From assembly GCF_000485595.1 (NCBI RefSeq), contig NW_014577064.1:684660-729111 (forward strand): 44,452 nucleotides of DNA, written 5' to 3'. Source of the DNA: Priapulus caudatus. Taxonomy: Eukaryota; Priapulida; Priapulimorpha; Priapulimorphida; Priapulidae. A model generated the notes under the pieces. That model ran no database searches. It saw only the letters and a program-made list of their open reading frames with translations, and was not told the DNA's origin. A program made the position numbers and the translations under genes. This document shows positions 11,346-21,789 of this stretch, piece after piece. How positions within the stretch are numbered: position 1 is the stretch's first letter; the number at the start of each line of letters is the position of its first letter.

Positions 11346-12000
11346 GTTTTGAACTCACATTGGCTGGAAACTTGTTTTACAGGCAGGGCCGCGGGCCGTG
11401 ACAACCACGCCGCGCCATTCAATGAGCATGCAACACTCCGCTCTAACACACACACACAGCGAGTATTTGTAAAGATCCAGTGGACTCGAGTCTGCTCATT
11501 ACTGTCCTACCACAGTCATTACGCCTAATGCAATCGTTTTTACGACGGGCGACATACATATTCTTGCACTACGTAAATCATCAAGAGTCGGCAGAATAAA
11601 AAATAGTCGCATAGTGTCCATTCAATTGATGGACTTTTGTTATATCTACGCGGTATAATCTTACTAATATACCCTTGTTGTTAGGCTTAGCTGTTCGAAG
11701 GATGGGCTCGATTCCCGTTAATTGAACGAATGCGAACCGCAATCATTCTTTTCTTGTCCTATCGATCAGGATATGAGCTAACTTTGGATGTGTTTAATGC
11801 TTCTCACTGTATATCATCATAGTTATTTTGCTTACAACACACACCACACACGTACAACACATCTAAAAGTATTACGACAGGTGTACTCAATCACAGCACA
11901 CACACATAACAGCACATAGTCAGATCTAGTTCGAGCGTGAGCACACACTTATTATATTCGTCGATTATAACACCACACATTAGTAACTAATGTCGCTTAT
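11346..12000. other. Intergenic, no gene seen
   Basis: Unique, slightly AT-rich sequence; short CACAC patches near 11840-11905. No gene or structured element supported. Confidence 0.5.
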
Positions 12001-12586
12001 CGCCTAGGTCTATCTATTGGAGTTTGTCCACTAGCTATCTATGCTATCTATGCTATCTATCTTCTATTTTATCTATCCTAAATGACTGGTTTGTAGAATT
12101 TTGGTGATATCTTCATTTTTGAGTGTCGTAATTCGAGAATATCCTAGTTAAGATAATATATTATAACATATACCTACTCTTGAATAATCATTATCTAATC
12201 TATCTATCTATCGTATCTAATCTATGGCGCAATATATAGCGACTGAACCTAATCCTATCTATCTTTATCTAGTCTATCTATTTACCTATAAACACTTCAA
12301 ATTATAATGCACTACATTCGGTATACTCACTAATCGTTCTGATAAAATCATATATCATACATTCATATATCACTTAGTATAGATAACATTATTACTCTAC
12401 CTGTCTATGCTGTCTAGTAAAGGTCTACGTAGTTTTAGCGCAAGGATTGTTGCCTATAGACTATATTGTCTTTATAATTCTAATAATATTATATACTATA
12501 TATATATTATATATATATCATATATTACTATATGATATATTACATTATTATAGTATTGATATACACTAAATCTTCCATATCAGCCA

Positions 12587-12623
<37 letters not shown>

Positions 12624-12698
12624 TATGTTATATAGATAGATAGATAGATAGATAGATAGTAGATAGATTAAATAGAATAGAAGATAGATTAGATAGAT
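12001..12698. repeat. Interrupted ATCT/GATA and AT-rich repeats at gap edge
   Basis: ATCT motifs interrupted by single-base changes and indels, AT-rich palindromic sequence (about 12480-12620) and a GATA array from about 12632 to the gap. The irregularity contrasts with the clean arrays at 1-500 and 14450-14690 and suggests noisy consensus here. Confidence 0.8.
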
Positions 12699-13544
12699 NN
12701 NNNNNNNNNNNNNNNNNNNNNNNNNNNNNNNNNNNNNNNNNNNNNNNNNNNNNNNNNNNNNNNNNNNNNNNNNNNNNNNNNNNNNNNNNNNNNNNNNNNN
12801 NNNNNNNNNNNNNNNNNNNNNNNNNNNNNNNNNNNNNNNNNNNNNNNNNNNNNNNNNNNNNNNNNNNNNNNNNNNNNNNNNNNNNNNNNNNNNNNNNNNN
12901 NNNNNNNNNNNNNNNNNNNNNNNNNNNNNNNNNNNNNNNNNNNNNNNNNNNNNNNNNNNNNNNNNNNNNNNNNNNNNNNNNNNNNNNNNNNNNNNNNNNN
13001 NNNNNNNNNNNNNNNNNNNNNNNNNNNNNNNNNNNNNNNNNNNNNNNNNNNNNNNNNNNNNNNNNNNNNNNNNNNNNNNNNNNNNNNNNNNNNNNNNNNN
13101 NNNNNNNNNNNNNNNNNNNNNNNNNNNNNNNNNNNNNNNNNNNNNNNNNNNNNNNNNNNNNNNNNNNNNNNNNNNNNNNNNNNNNNNNNNNNNNNNNNNN
13201 NNNNNNNNNNNNNNNNNNNNNNNNNNNNNNNNNNNNNNNNNNNNNNNNNNNNNNNNNNNNNNNNNNNNNNNNNNNNNNNNNNNNNNNNNNNNNNNNNNNN
13301 NNNNNNNNNNNNNNNNNNNNNNNNNNNNNNNNNNNNNNNNNNNNNNNNNNNNNNNNNNNNNNNNNNNNNNNNNNNNNNNNNNNNNNNNNNNNNNNNNNNN
13401 NNNNNNNNNNNNNNNNNNNNNNNNNNNNNNNNNNNNNNNNNNNNNNNNNNNNNNNNNNNNNNNNNNNNNNNNNNNNNNNNNNNNNNNNNNNNNNNNNNNN
13501 NNNNNNNNNNNNNNNNNNNNNNNNNNNNNNNNNNNNNNNNNNNN
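12699..13544. other. Assembly gap (N)
   Basis: 846 undetermined bases. It lies between noisy GATA repeats and the 3' end of a deacetylase-like gene; the missing upstream part of that gene could be in the gap or be the inverted block to the left. Confidence 1.
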
Positions 13545-13627
13545 ACCAGGGAGACCGTTTCTTCCAGACCTGTGTTGAGTGCCCAGCGGTATACCCATGG
13601 GTGGACAACCCACTAGGAGAGGCATAA
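13545..13627 (+). CDS. 3' end of a second chitin-deacetylase-like copy (partial)
   Basis: The last 27 codons and the TAA stop (13625-13627) of a deacetylase-like gene emerge from the gap. The visible peptide, ending PWVDNPLGEA, is identical to the intact gene's C-terminus, with a few synonymous base changes, so the frame looks constrained. The sequence begins at almost the same codon where the inverted copy at 7004 ends. It is either the tail of a separate tandem paralogue or the tail of that inverted copy. Confidence 0.85.
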
Positions 13628-14425
13628 ACGAAAGTTGCCCATTGATTTAATCTTTGGTCATATAGATTATATGGACCATATCGTTGTTGACTCGGATTCG
13701 TTGAATATATACAGAATGTTTAGTTTCGTTAGTTCTTTATTATGCTCGTACGTTCTTATATAATTTCCATACGCTTCAAAGTGGCTCTAATAGACATTGA
13801 GTTATCATCACTGTTACTATGGAGTTTGCCCACAATTTACGCAAGAATGCACTGTTATCATTATGCTATAATGATTTCCGCTCATGTTTGTCATAGTGTT
13901 CGCATAGCATACGCTAGGATGAGTAGAACTGATAACTGCGGGATTTGCAGTTAGCTTTATTAACAAATATCACTCCCTTTTTCCACATGCTCTAGTGATT
14001 GTCTCCAGCTAATCAAACTGTTATAATTCTGCTGTAAATACATGAATATTTATACTCTGTCTGCAAGATAAAATGAAATAAAATATATATTTCGCAATGA
14101 ATAATCCTTTTAAGTAATGTTTATACTCAATATTCTAACACACCCAACATTCTTACAGAGGGGTATATAATTGCTAACTGCTTAAAAATGTCGCTTTCAC
14201 GGTTTACTTGTGGCACATATTTCTTAATACATAGCAGTACCAATATACTGAGAACAAGAATAAGCTAAAAATAACTAAAACATTGCCACTATATGGCCTA
14301 TACATGATATCGAATTTAGGAAAAAAACACATACTGCGGCAGATATGGTGAGTGGAAAACTTCGAAGTGATGCATAATTATTCAGTAAGGCAAAAATTGT
14401 GAGCAGGATGACCACAAGTAGGTTA
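13628..14425 (+). other. Duplicated 3' UTR and downstream flank
   Basis: Aligns with the region after the intact gene (20972 to about 21783) with moderate divergence. It includes a run from gtggctctaatagacattga and an AATAAA polyadenylation signal at about 14077-14082, placed as in the other copy (21414-21419). Similarity fades at the telomere-like tract. No other gene. Confidence 0.75.
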
Positions 14426-14427
14426 AT

Positions 14428-14447
14428 GGGTTAGGGTTAGGGTTAGG
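14428..14447 (+). repeat. Interstitial telomere-like TTAGGG tract
   Basis: Just over three TTAGGG units, directly between the end of the duplicated deacetylase 3' flank and a GATA array. It is short enough to be a repair or insertion scar. Confidence 0.8.
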
Positions 14448-14521
14448 ATAGAGAGATAGATAGATAGATAGCTAGATAAATAGATTGATAGATAGACAGA
14501 CAGACAGATAGATAGATAAGC

Positions 14522-14556
<35 letters not shown>

Positions 14557-14585
14557 TTAGTTAGATAGATAGATAGATAGATAGT

Positions 14586-14668
<83 letters not shown>

Positions 14669-14691
14669 TTAGATAGATAGATAGACATATA
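14448..14691. repeat. GATA array
   Basis: Long GATA array with a few GACA and GTTA variants, giving a spurious Ser/Ile/Tyr/Leu open frame on the minus strand. Confidence 0.95.
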
Positions 14692-14731
14692 GATAGATCG
14701 ATCATATCTCTCCGGATTGTGACTATGTATA
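14692..14731 (+). repeat. Conserved flank of GATA array, copy 2
   Basis: Nearly identical to 501-544 (shared core atcatatctctccggatt and gactatgt). It marks a common microsatellite-bearing unit. Confidence 0.7.
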
Positions 14732-14806
14732 AGTGAGTGAGTGAGTGAGTGAGTGAGTGAGTGAGTGAGTGAGTGAGTGAGGAGAGTGAGTGAGTGAGAG
14801 AGTGAG
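14732..14806. repeat. GAGT array
   Basis: Tetranucleotide GAGT repeats resembling those at 6925-6995. Confidence 0.9.
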
Positions 14807-15770
14807 TGCTTAAAACAGTAAGTAAGTGAATAAGTGCACAGGCTCTTCGTTTCTTTGTTCGCCGCGCTAGTAAAATATAGCTAATAGTATATATTATCCT
14901 TGCTCCGAAAACCATGTTATCACTGCGGATGCTTTATTTATAGTATTATAGATAGAAAAAGGTTTTATTAAAATTACTTTCAAAACGGCGAAATAAATGT
15001 CATGGGAACTGACCTATCACTGAACCCTATCCCTTCTACGCTGATTGTAGGTGCCCACTAAAGCTATAGTAATGAAAGTGCTATTACTTACCTTGCTATA
15101 ACGAGTGATATACAATGCACGATTTTGTCCTTTAAACATACCTCCTCCCAACTATTCGATATGCTAGAGTGGTATATGCACGACTATATGGCTGTCTTAC
15201 GACAGAGATTTATGGCTAATGCTAAAATAGAAATTGGTACTCATAGTAGGCACTGTCAGTTATAGGAATGTAACTTACGATAATAAATCGCACTCGTCGT
15301 ACGCTTGAACGGTAAAACTGCTTGCTTGATCGTTATGACCACGCCTGTACGATTGCACCGGCTTACAATTCAGACGTACTCGCGGCACCTCATACTATAT
15401 AAATTCCACCACCTCATTGTCAAGGTGTTGACATTACGTTTTATATCTGCGATCAGCGAAACATCGCATCCCAAGAAGAATTATTACGAGACGGTTTCTT
15501 CTAAGCCTCGTTTCTGCGTAAAGATTACATTCGAATATATATATCGCTTCTAGGCCACGGAGCGTAACATGCAAACTGTACACGCAATGTTTGCAAGGAA
15601 CCGTGGCGCTCTTTAATTACTATCATTGATTCATGGTCAATCTATACGCCGCTGCTCTCAATAATAATTATGGACACGTCTTCGTTTAGTTCAACGAGAA
15701 GGTTAACAGCTGAGCGCGAAAAATAGTCCAGAGTCAGAGTCAGGTAACAAAAAAGAAATTTCGATTCAAG
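14807..15770. other. Intergenic, no gene seen
   Basis: Unique DNA. The longest frame (about 15305-15553) lacks an ATG start and any recognisable feature. Confidence 0.5.
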
Positions 15771-15775
15771 GCGTG

Positions 15776-15841
15776 CTGCGGCTGCAGTTGCTGCCGCCGC
15801 CGCCGCCGCTGCTGCTGCTGCTATACTGCTGCTACTGCTGC

Positions 15842-15878
<37 letters not shown>

Positions 15879-16113
15879 GCCGCCGCTGCTGCTACTGCTG
15901 GCGACGGTGGTGGTGGTGATGGTGCTGCTGCTGCTGCTGCTGGTGGTGGTGGTGGTGGTGGTGGTGGTGATGGTGCTGCTGCTGCTGCTTCTGCTGCTGG
16001 TGGTGGTGGTGGTGGTGGTGATGGTGGTTATGCCGCTGCTGTTGCTACTGATGCTTATTCTATTGCTACTTCTACTGCCGTTGTTGTTGTTGTTGTTGTT
16101 GTTGGTGGTGGTG
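15776..16113. repeat. Compound trinucleotide tract (GCT, GCC, GGT, GTT)
   Basis: About 340 bp of blocks of GCT, GCC, GGT and finally GTT triplets. In triplet phase this yields poly-Ala/Ser/Gly/Thr/Asn frames (minus) and poly-Leu/Val frames (plus). No non-repetitive coding sequence or splice context joins it, so it is a microsatellite. Confidence 0.9.
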
Positions 16114-16229
16114 TTGTTGTTGATCAAACCGGTTATATATACGACGACGTGCAAGAAAATCTACTTCTAGTGAACCAGATATCTTGCTCAAAAAATCATA
16201 ATTGCGCTAAGGGTGCACGAACACCTCGT

Positions 16230-16705
16230 GGGCGACATATGTTTACCGATTATGTGTCTTGCAAAACCGCTTAGAGTTATATGTTAATGTTTATCGGACA
16301 GTAAAAAGTAGCTGCGCGCTGCTGACTTGGTTATTAAAATGACTCGGTCACATGATAGCTCATATCCCTAAATTAAATCCAATTTATTTCTTGTTAGTTA
16401 AATTTATAAACTCAATTACCCAATACAAAACCGTTAAACCTGATCCATGTGATATGAGTGGTGTGTGTTTTGCCCATGTTCAATTATCTCGAAATGAAGC
16501 TCGTAATCAAGGAGTAATTTAATCATAAATTACATCATATAATTATATATATCATTAATATTATATGATAAAGTAATTTTCTCATAATAGGTAAACAGGA
16601 GCACAGTGCACGCACTAAAATAGCAGATTAGTTAGAAGATTATTTATCCTAACACGTACCACTTATGTATATGTAGATAACGCCGTGTTAATATATGACT
16701 GCGAT
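16230..16705. repeat. Duplicated ~470-bp block, copy 2
   Basis: Second copy of the 10693-11152 block. It differs by substitutions and by about 50 extra AT-rich bases near 16519-16571. It ends at the same ctgcgat as copy 1. Confidence 0.8.
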
Positions 16706-18370
16706 CGTGAAGGGCTAACTATCGATATCCCGTAAAAACTCCCACGTGCGCACGCCATGCCCCCCTCCCCCCACACACAAGATTTTCCCACGTACGTTCC
16801 CGAGATCCGTACTTCCCGGGTTCCGTAGCAATCGATAATGAGGATCGACGAAAATTTTCATTGTTGCTAATTTTGTTAATTTGTCTTAACTTCAACCGCC
16901 TTGTCTGACTTTAAAAGAAACTGCTCAGTGGCGATCCCCTTCAATTGGCGCCCAGGGCACGTGCCATACCGGCCATACCTTTGTTACGCCACTGACCATG
17001 TGGTTCCTAACTGGGCCAATTATGTAATAGTTATTTGAGATTTATTTGATGTTTAATCCATATATAATTGTTTAATACTGCAAATAACATCTTAAATAGA
17101 TCGATTATTTAATAGTTATTTTTAAATGTTACTTGTTCGCTTCTCTAATTAGCGGGCTTGCACGTAACCCGGTTGTATTGAAGAATAGAAGATACAGGGC
17201 AGAAGTATGTGATCCATACACGAACTATGAACTCATGTAATAGCTGCATCATAAGCAAACAAAAAACGATGGTAACGGGCCGGAAGAAGTCTGGGCTACT
17301 ACCCGAGAGGGAATACATATTCCCTATTATCTACTCCTGATATTTGACAGATTATTAATAATATGAATTATGCAAAAAATCAGGCAAAAATCATTCCGAT
17401 TCAAATAATAAAACTAGCTTAGTTATAAGTTAAATTTTATCTACACGATGTATAGGAGCCCTACATATCTGCTACGCAGCTGCAATAATATACCCGCAAC
17501 TACCGTAAAGATAAAATCCGCCTCCTGATTTGCAACACGTTCCCTAGCGGGGATTGTATAACATTAGGGTAGTATCGGAAAATATACAGTAAGGGGATCA
17601 GAGAACATACAGTTACCTAAGTGAGGGTATGACATTGTGCCAAACCATAACTTTCATGGCGAGCTGCTCAGTCATTAAGCGGGCATCAAATAATGTTACC
17701 ATTCGCATTATGTCGGAGGGTGTTCTCCTCGATTTGCTTGTATCCGTTCAATTACCGTTTCTCTTCCAGATGCGTCCAAAGTCTGTACCCGTTTAGCGTA
17801 AAATAGCCACGAAGCCGCATTCCTAGTTGTCCCTAGGGCGAGGAAACATTTTGATGCGAGCAATTCTTTGAGAAATCGTCATTATCAGCATATATTATGC
17901 ATTACTTACATTATAAATAAAATTGTAAACACATTTTTGAACTAAGACACCATGAATATAATTTATGAGAGCACAAGCATTATGATATATTTATGAGAGC
18001 ACAATCAAGCAATTTCTGAGTAAGCCAGCTGAGCATGATAAGGCAATGTCGCGATTCCTATACCTGCTCATCCCACAGAAATTCAATCAGATTCGGATAC
18101 ACTAACCTAAGGTAGAATTTGTAAAGCGTAAATATCGTGTCCAAATATGTGTACCAGAAGCATATCTGCGCATCGTAAAAACAGTTACATTCGTTAATGC
18201 ATGTATAGACAGCAAAGTGACGTTGCATGAAGCATTTACGATCGTTCACAGGAGGGTAAAGTAGTGTTTCACGCTCATCGTCTGATCGCCGGTACGGCGA
18301 TACGTACTGCCACGGCCCGCGGCTTGTAAAACAAGTTTTAGCAATGTAGTTCAACTGTGACCGAAAGTTG
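16706..18370. other. Upstream region of the deacetylase-like gene
   Basis: No gene seen. It holds a 69-bp remnant with inverted CAGTGGCG/CGCCACTG ends (16926-16994) and a palindrome gggaata/tattccc (17309-17324) followed by a half-hairpin, attatctactcctgat, related to the 5591-5664 hairpins. Enhancers cannot be read from sequence alone. Confidence 0.5.
16926..16994. mobile_element. Short CAGTGGCG-ended element remnant
   Basis: CAGTGGCG (16926-16933) and CGCCACTG (16987-16994) are exact inverted ends around 53 bases. The end sequence equals the start of the larger element at 5136, so this looks like a deletion derivative of a similar hAT-like family. Confidence 0.45.
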
Positions 18371-18378
18371 TATATAAA
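18371..18378 (+). promoter_or_regulatory. TATA box of the deacetylase-like gene
   Basis: TATATAAA, 53 bp before the start codon, implying a short 5' UTR of roughly 30 bases. The box, its spacing and about 50 bases around it are conserved in the inverted copy (10661-10668, minus). Confidence 0.75.
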
Positions 18379-18430
18379 GTGAGCGAAATTAGATGCAAAA
18401 CTGTCTGATTGCAGCCTCACAAGTAGCAAC

Positions 18431-20971
18431 ATGAAGGTCCTCATCATTGCTCTGTGCGCTCTCGTGTATATGGGTAAGTAGTTATTCATTTATAACTTGG
18501 TTTAATTGGTTGGTAGTATGCCACCGCTATACAAGGCGATAAATGGATTCAGCCGTACACGCAAATACTTTCCCATTGACTAATCAATGACTGCAAAATT
18601 ATTGAGACAATACCAATTTAAAGTTGATATCGAACAGAATACTATCTATATAGTGCGTTGTGTATATACAATATTTGTAATAATATTGCATATTAATTAT
18701 GATATACAACAGCCGCGGCCAGTCCGCTGGAAAAGCGTCTGGGAGTACCGGTACAGGCAGAGGATGACTGCAACCCGAAGATCGGCGCTAAGAACTTCTC
18801 TACCGATGCCACCGATTGCCAGGTGTTCTACATCTGCGATCACGGATGGCCAAAGATCCGTCGTTGCCCAGGTGACACCATCTGGACACCAGCATTGGAG
18901 AGATGCACCGACAAGTACTTTGCGGTTAACGACGAGTGCAGATACGAGGCTCCACCCACACCAGCACCAGTTACACTTGCTCCAGAGGATCTTGACCCAG
19001 GTAACAAAAACTTGTTCTAGTCGCAAATCTTTTTAATCGTCATTAGGAGAAAAATTTATCCACGAATTTCTAGTATTTAATTGTTCGTGTGTTTCGCATC
19101 CAACAGCCGGATTAATATTTTCTAGCTGCGTGCTACGACCCAAGAAACATGTGCAACGGAGTTATTGATTGCAACAATGGAGAGGATGAGGAGGGCTGTG
19201 CTCCGATCTGTGATCCTAACGCCTGCAGACTGCCAGACTGCAAGTGCAGTAGCCCAGACGCTCCAGGAAATCTCCAGATAAATGAGATTCCACAGCTGGT
19301 TATGATTGGCTGGGATGGTGCTCTGAGAGTAGAGGACTACAACCATCTTCTCCAGCAGGTAAGTTCATTAGAAACTCATAACAGATTTTGGCGAGATGAG
19401 ACTGATTCCTTAGTATAGACTCTTCTGTAATTTCATAGTAATGGACCGTTTCCAATAAAATTTTGTCTTTAGATCCTAAAGAAAGTGAATGCCCAGCGAC
19501 AAAGAGAGCCGCGAACGAACCCCAATGGTTGCCCGTTAACCGCAACTTTCTTCACAAGCCATCAGTTCACTGATTACGCAGCAGTCCAGTCGATGTACGC
19601 CGAGGGAAATGAGATCGCCTCATTCTCTATCACGTAAGTAATGCTTTCTTGCTGTATTAGATGTTAGAGTCTAGCAATTAGAGAAATTGTTATCTTATTT
19701 AATTGAATACTCGTGCATATAGTAATCTGTAGTTTGTTGTCGCGTGCCGTTCTTCTATTGGTTAGAGTCATTTATTCGGTGGAAAAGGAAGAGCAGATAG
19801 AGATATAGAAGGTAAAAGAAGGGAGAATGTTGGATGAGTGGAAGATCGGATATTGAGGACTATAGAGTGAATGATGGCAAGAACGCCGCTAAAATACAGG
19901 AGGTAGACGATGCAGAGAACTTAACATCTGCTAGAATCTCAATGACCTGCGATTTCTAGTGAACATAGTGAAAACCGGCCGATGCGCCAAACCTGCTAGC
20001 ACGAAACTGAAAAAGAACTGCGCTTTCGACGCTTAAACAAATGCGCATGCTGCACTGGAAGTAAATGTATAAATAACGGCTGTATGCAGCTAGTAATATT
20101 CTACATTCATAATTAACCAACGCGGTATCATATTGTATTTTTTTACTTAACTTGCAGTAAGCAGCTGCCATCAGAGTACTGGGCCCAGGCTTCAGATGCC
20201 GAACTCTCTGCTGAGTATGCCGGACAGCGCGCCATGTTTAGGAGGTTCTCTGGCATTCCGGCCAGTGCCATCAAGGGAGTGCGATCTGCTTACCTGCAGA
20301 CCAAGGGAAGCGACTTCGTTAACCTCATTAAGGATGATGGATTCACGTGGGATTCTTCCTACCCTACCGACAAGATTGATCCTCCCCTGTGGCCATACAC
20401 CTTCGATTACCAGTCTACTGGTGGCTGCGCCATCCCTCCATGCCCAACTTCGTCCATCTCTCAAATGTGGGAAGTTCCCCTCGTTGATTGGTTCGACACC
20501 AACGACACGCTGTGCGCCAACGTTGACAGCTGTTATTATCCCAACGACAAGGCAGAGGCTCTTCAGCTCCTGCGTACCAACTTTGACCGCCATTACAAGA
20601 CCAACAAGGCTCCCTTCCCCATCAACCTCCGTGCCAGATGGTTCCTCAACAATGGCTACTACAACATGGAGGCTCTCCAGCAGTTCCTTGATGAGATCCA
20701 GGAAAATCCCGATGTCTACTTCGTGACATACAGCCAGCTGATCGAGTACATGAAGAACCCAGTCAAGCTTTCTGATGTAGGAAGATCTGATGCGTTCAAG
20801 TGTGACTTTGCTGACCGCACTCCATTGTGTGCCCATCCCAACCTGTGTGGCTACTTCAACATCAGCTACGCGCCCAATGATGAGGAGCACCAGGGAGACC
20901 GTTTCTTCCAGACCTGTGTTGAATGCCCAGCCGTGTACCCATGGGTGGACAACCCACTGGGAGAGGCATAA
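18431..20971 (+). CDS. Secreted chitin-deacetylase-like protein, probably catalytically inactive
   Basis: Five exons with GT-AG introns: 18431-18473, 18713-19000, 19126-19358, 19473-19633 and 20158-20971, giving 512 aa. The start is the first ATG after the TATA box and opens a signal peptide (MKVLIIALCALVYMAAAS). Residues 34-90 form a peritrophin-A type chitin-binding domain with six cysteines (34, 50, 56, 66, 79, 90). Residues 113-135 are a shortened LDL-receptor class A module with four cysteines and an acidic DEE tail. A Pro/Thr linker lies at 95-105. The CE4 polysaccharide deacetylase domain runs from about 139 to the end. Typical members bind a metal through Asp-His-His and remove acetyl groups from chitin in cuticle or gut lining. 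Here motif 1 is WDG (D174 kept, metal Asp now G175), motif 2 reads F239-SIT-K243 in place of H-SIT-H, RxP has become R284-S-A, and the motif 5 His is R400. Chitin binding looks preserved and catalysis lost. The length is normal for the family. Confidence 0.93.
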
Positions 20972-21440
20972 ATTTATGATGCACATTGATAAAATATTTG
21001 GCCATATAGCTTCTATGAACCATATCGTTGCAGGCCCGGATTCGTTGGACATCGTTTTATATGGACTGTTTAGCTTTGCTATTTCATCAGTATGCTCGTA
21101 CATTCTTAAATTGTTTTGATACGTTTTAAACCAAAGTGGCTCTAATAGACATTGAGTTATCATCGCTGTTACCATAGAGTTTACCGACGGTTTACGCAAA
21201 AATGCACTGTTATCATTATGTTAGAAACGATTTTTGCTCGTGTTGTTATAGTATCCGCATAGTATACGCTAGGATGAGTAAAATTAATAACTGTCAGCTT
21301 CGCAGTTGTATTTAGGAAAAAAAGACATTTGATCCACAAGCTTTCTTTCCAACTAACAGACTATGATAACTCTACTGTAAATACTTGAATATTTATAGTC
21401 TGTCTGCAATTGAAATAAATTACTTATTTCGCAATTAAGA
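20972..21440 (+). other. 3' UTR of the deacetylase-like gene
   Basis: Non-coding sequence after the stop with an AATAAA polyadenylation signal at 21414-21419, about 445 bases downstream. The segment is conserved after the second copy (13628-14082), which supports it being transcribed. Similarity between the two flanks extends to about 21783. Confidence 0.7.
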
Positions 21441-21789
21441 ATCCTTTTAAGTTGTGTTTATACCCGATCTTGAAACACACCCAACATTCTAACAGATGGA
21501 TATGCTACCTAAGGCAAAAACAAATACTAATGTTATGCCTTCAACTTTACTTGTGCCACATAGCTCTGAATAGGTAGCAGTACAAATGAGGATAAATTAT
21601 ATATTAAAAACATTGAGAAAAACAATAAGATCAAATAAAAACCATGCGTACTTCGGCAAATACATAGTATCCCATTTAAAAAAGAACATACTATGGCAGT
21701 AATGATGAATGAAAAATTTCGAAAAGATATATAACGGTCCAGTGGGGCTCAAATGATTAGCAGGATAACCATAAATAATGGAAAATAAT

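Noticed and set aside
12588-13625. 345-codon minus-strand open frame
   Set aside because: It is open only because it crosses the 846-base N gap; the ends are GATA repeats and the antisense of the deacetylase tail.
14472-14915. 147-codon minus-strand frame of SIYLSIYL repeats
   Set aside because: Translation of GATA and GAGT arrays.
15642-16154. 170-codon minus-strand frame rich in Asn, Thr, Ser, Gly and Ala
   Set aside because: Direct translation of a trinucleotide microsatellite; no non-repetitive domain or splice context.
18058-18489. 143-codon minus-strand frame over the deacetylase promoter
   Set aside because: It overlaps the TATA box and exon 1 on the opposite strand, has no recognisable feature and is not conserved as a frame in the inverted copy.
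20192-21199. 335-codon minus-strand open frame
   Set aside because: Antisense of deacetylase exon 5, which has domain homology, splice signals and a conserved duplicate on the plus strand.
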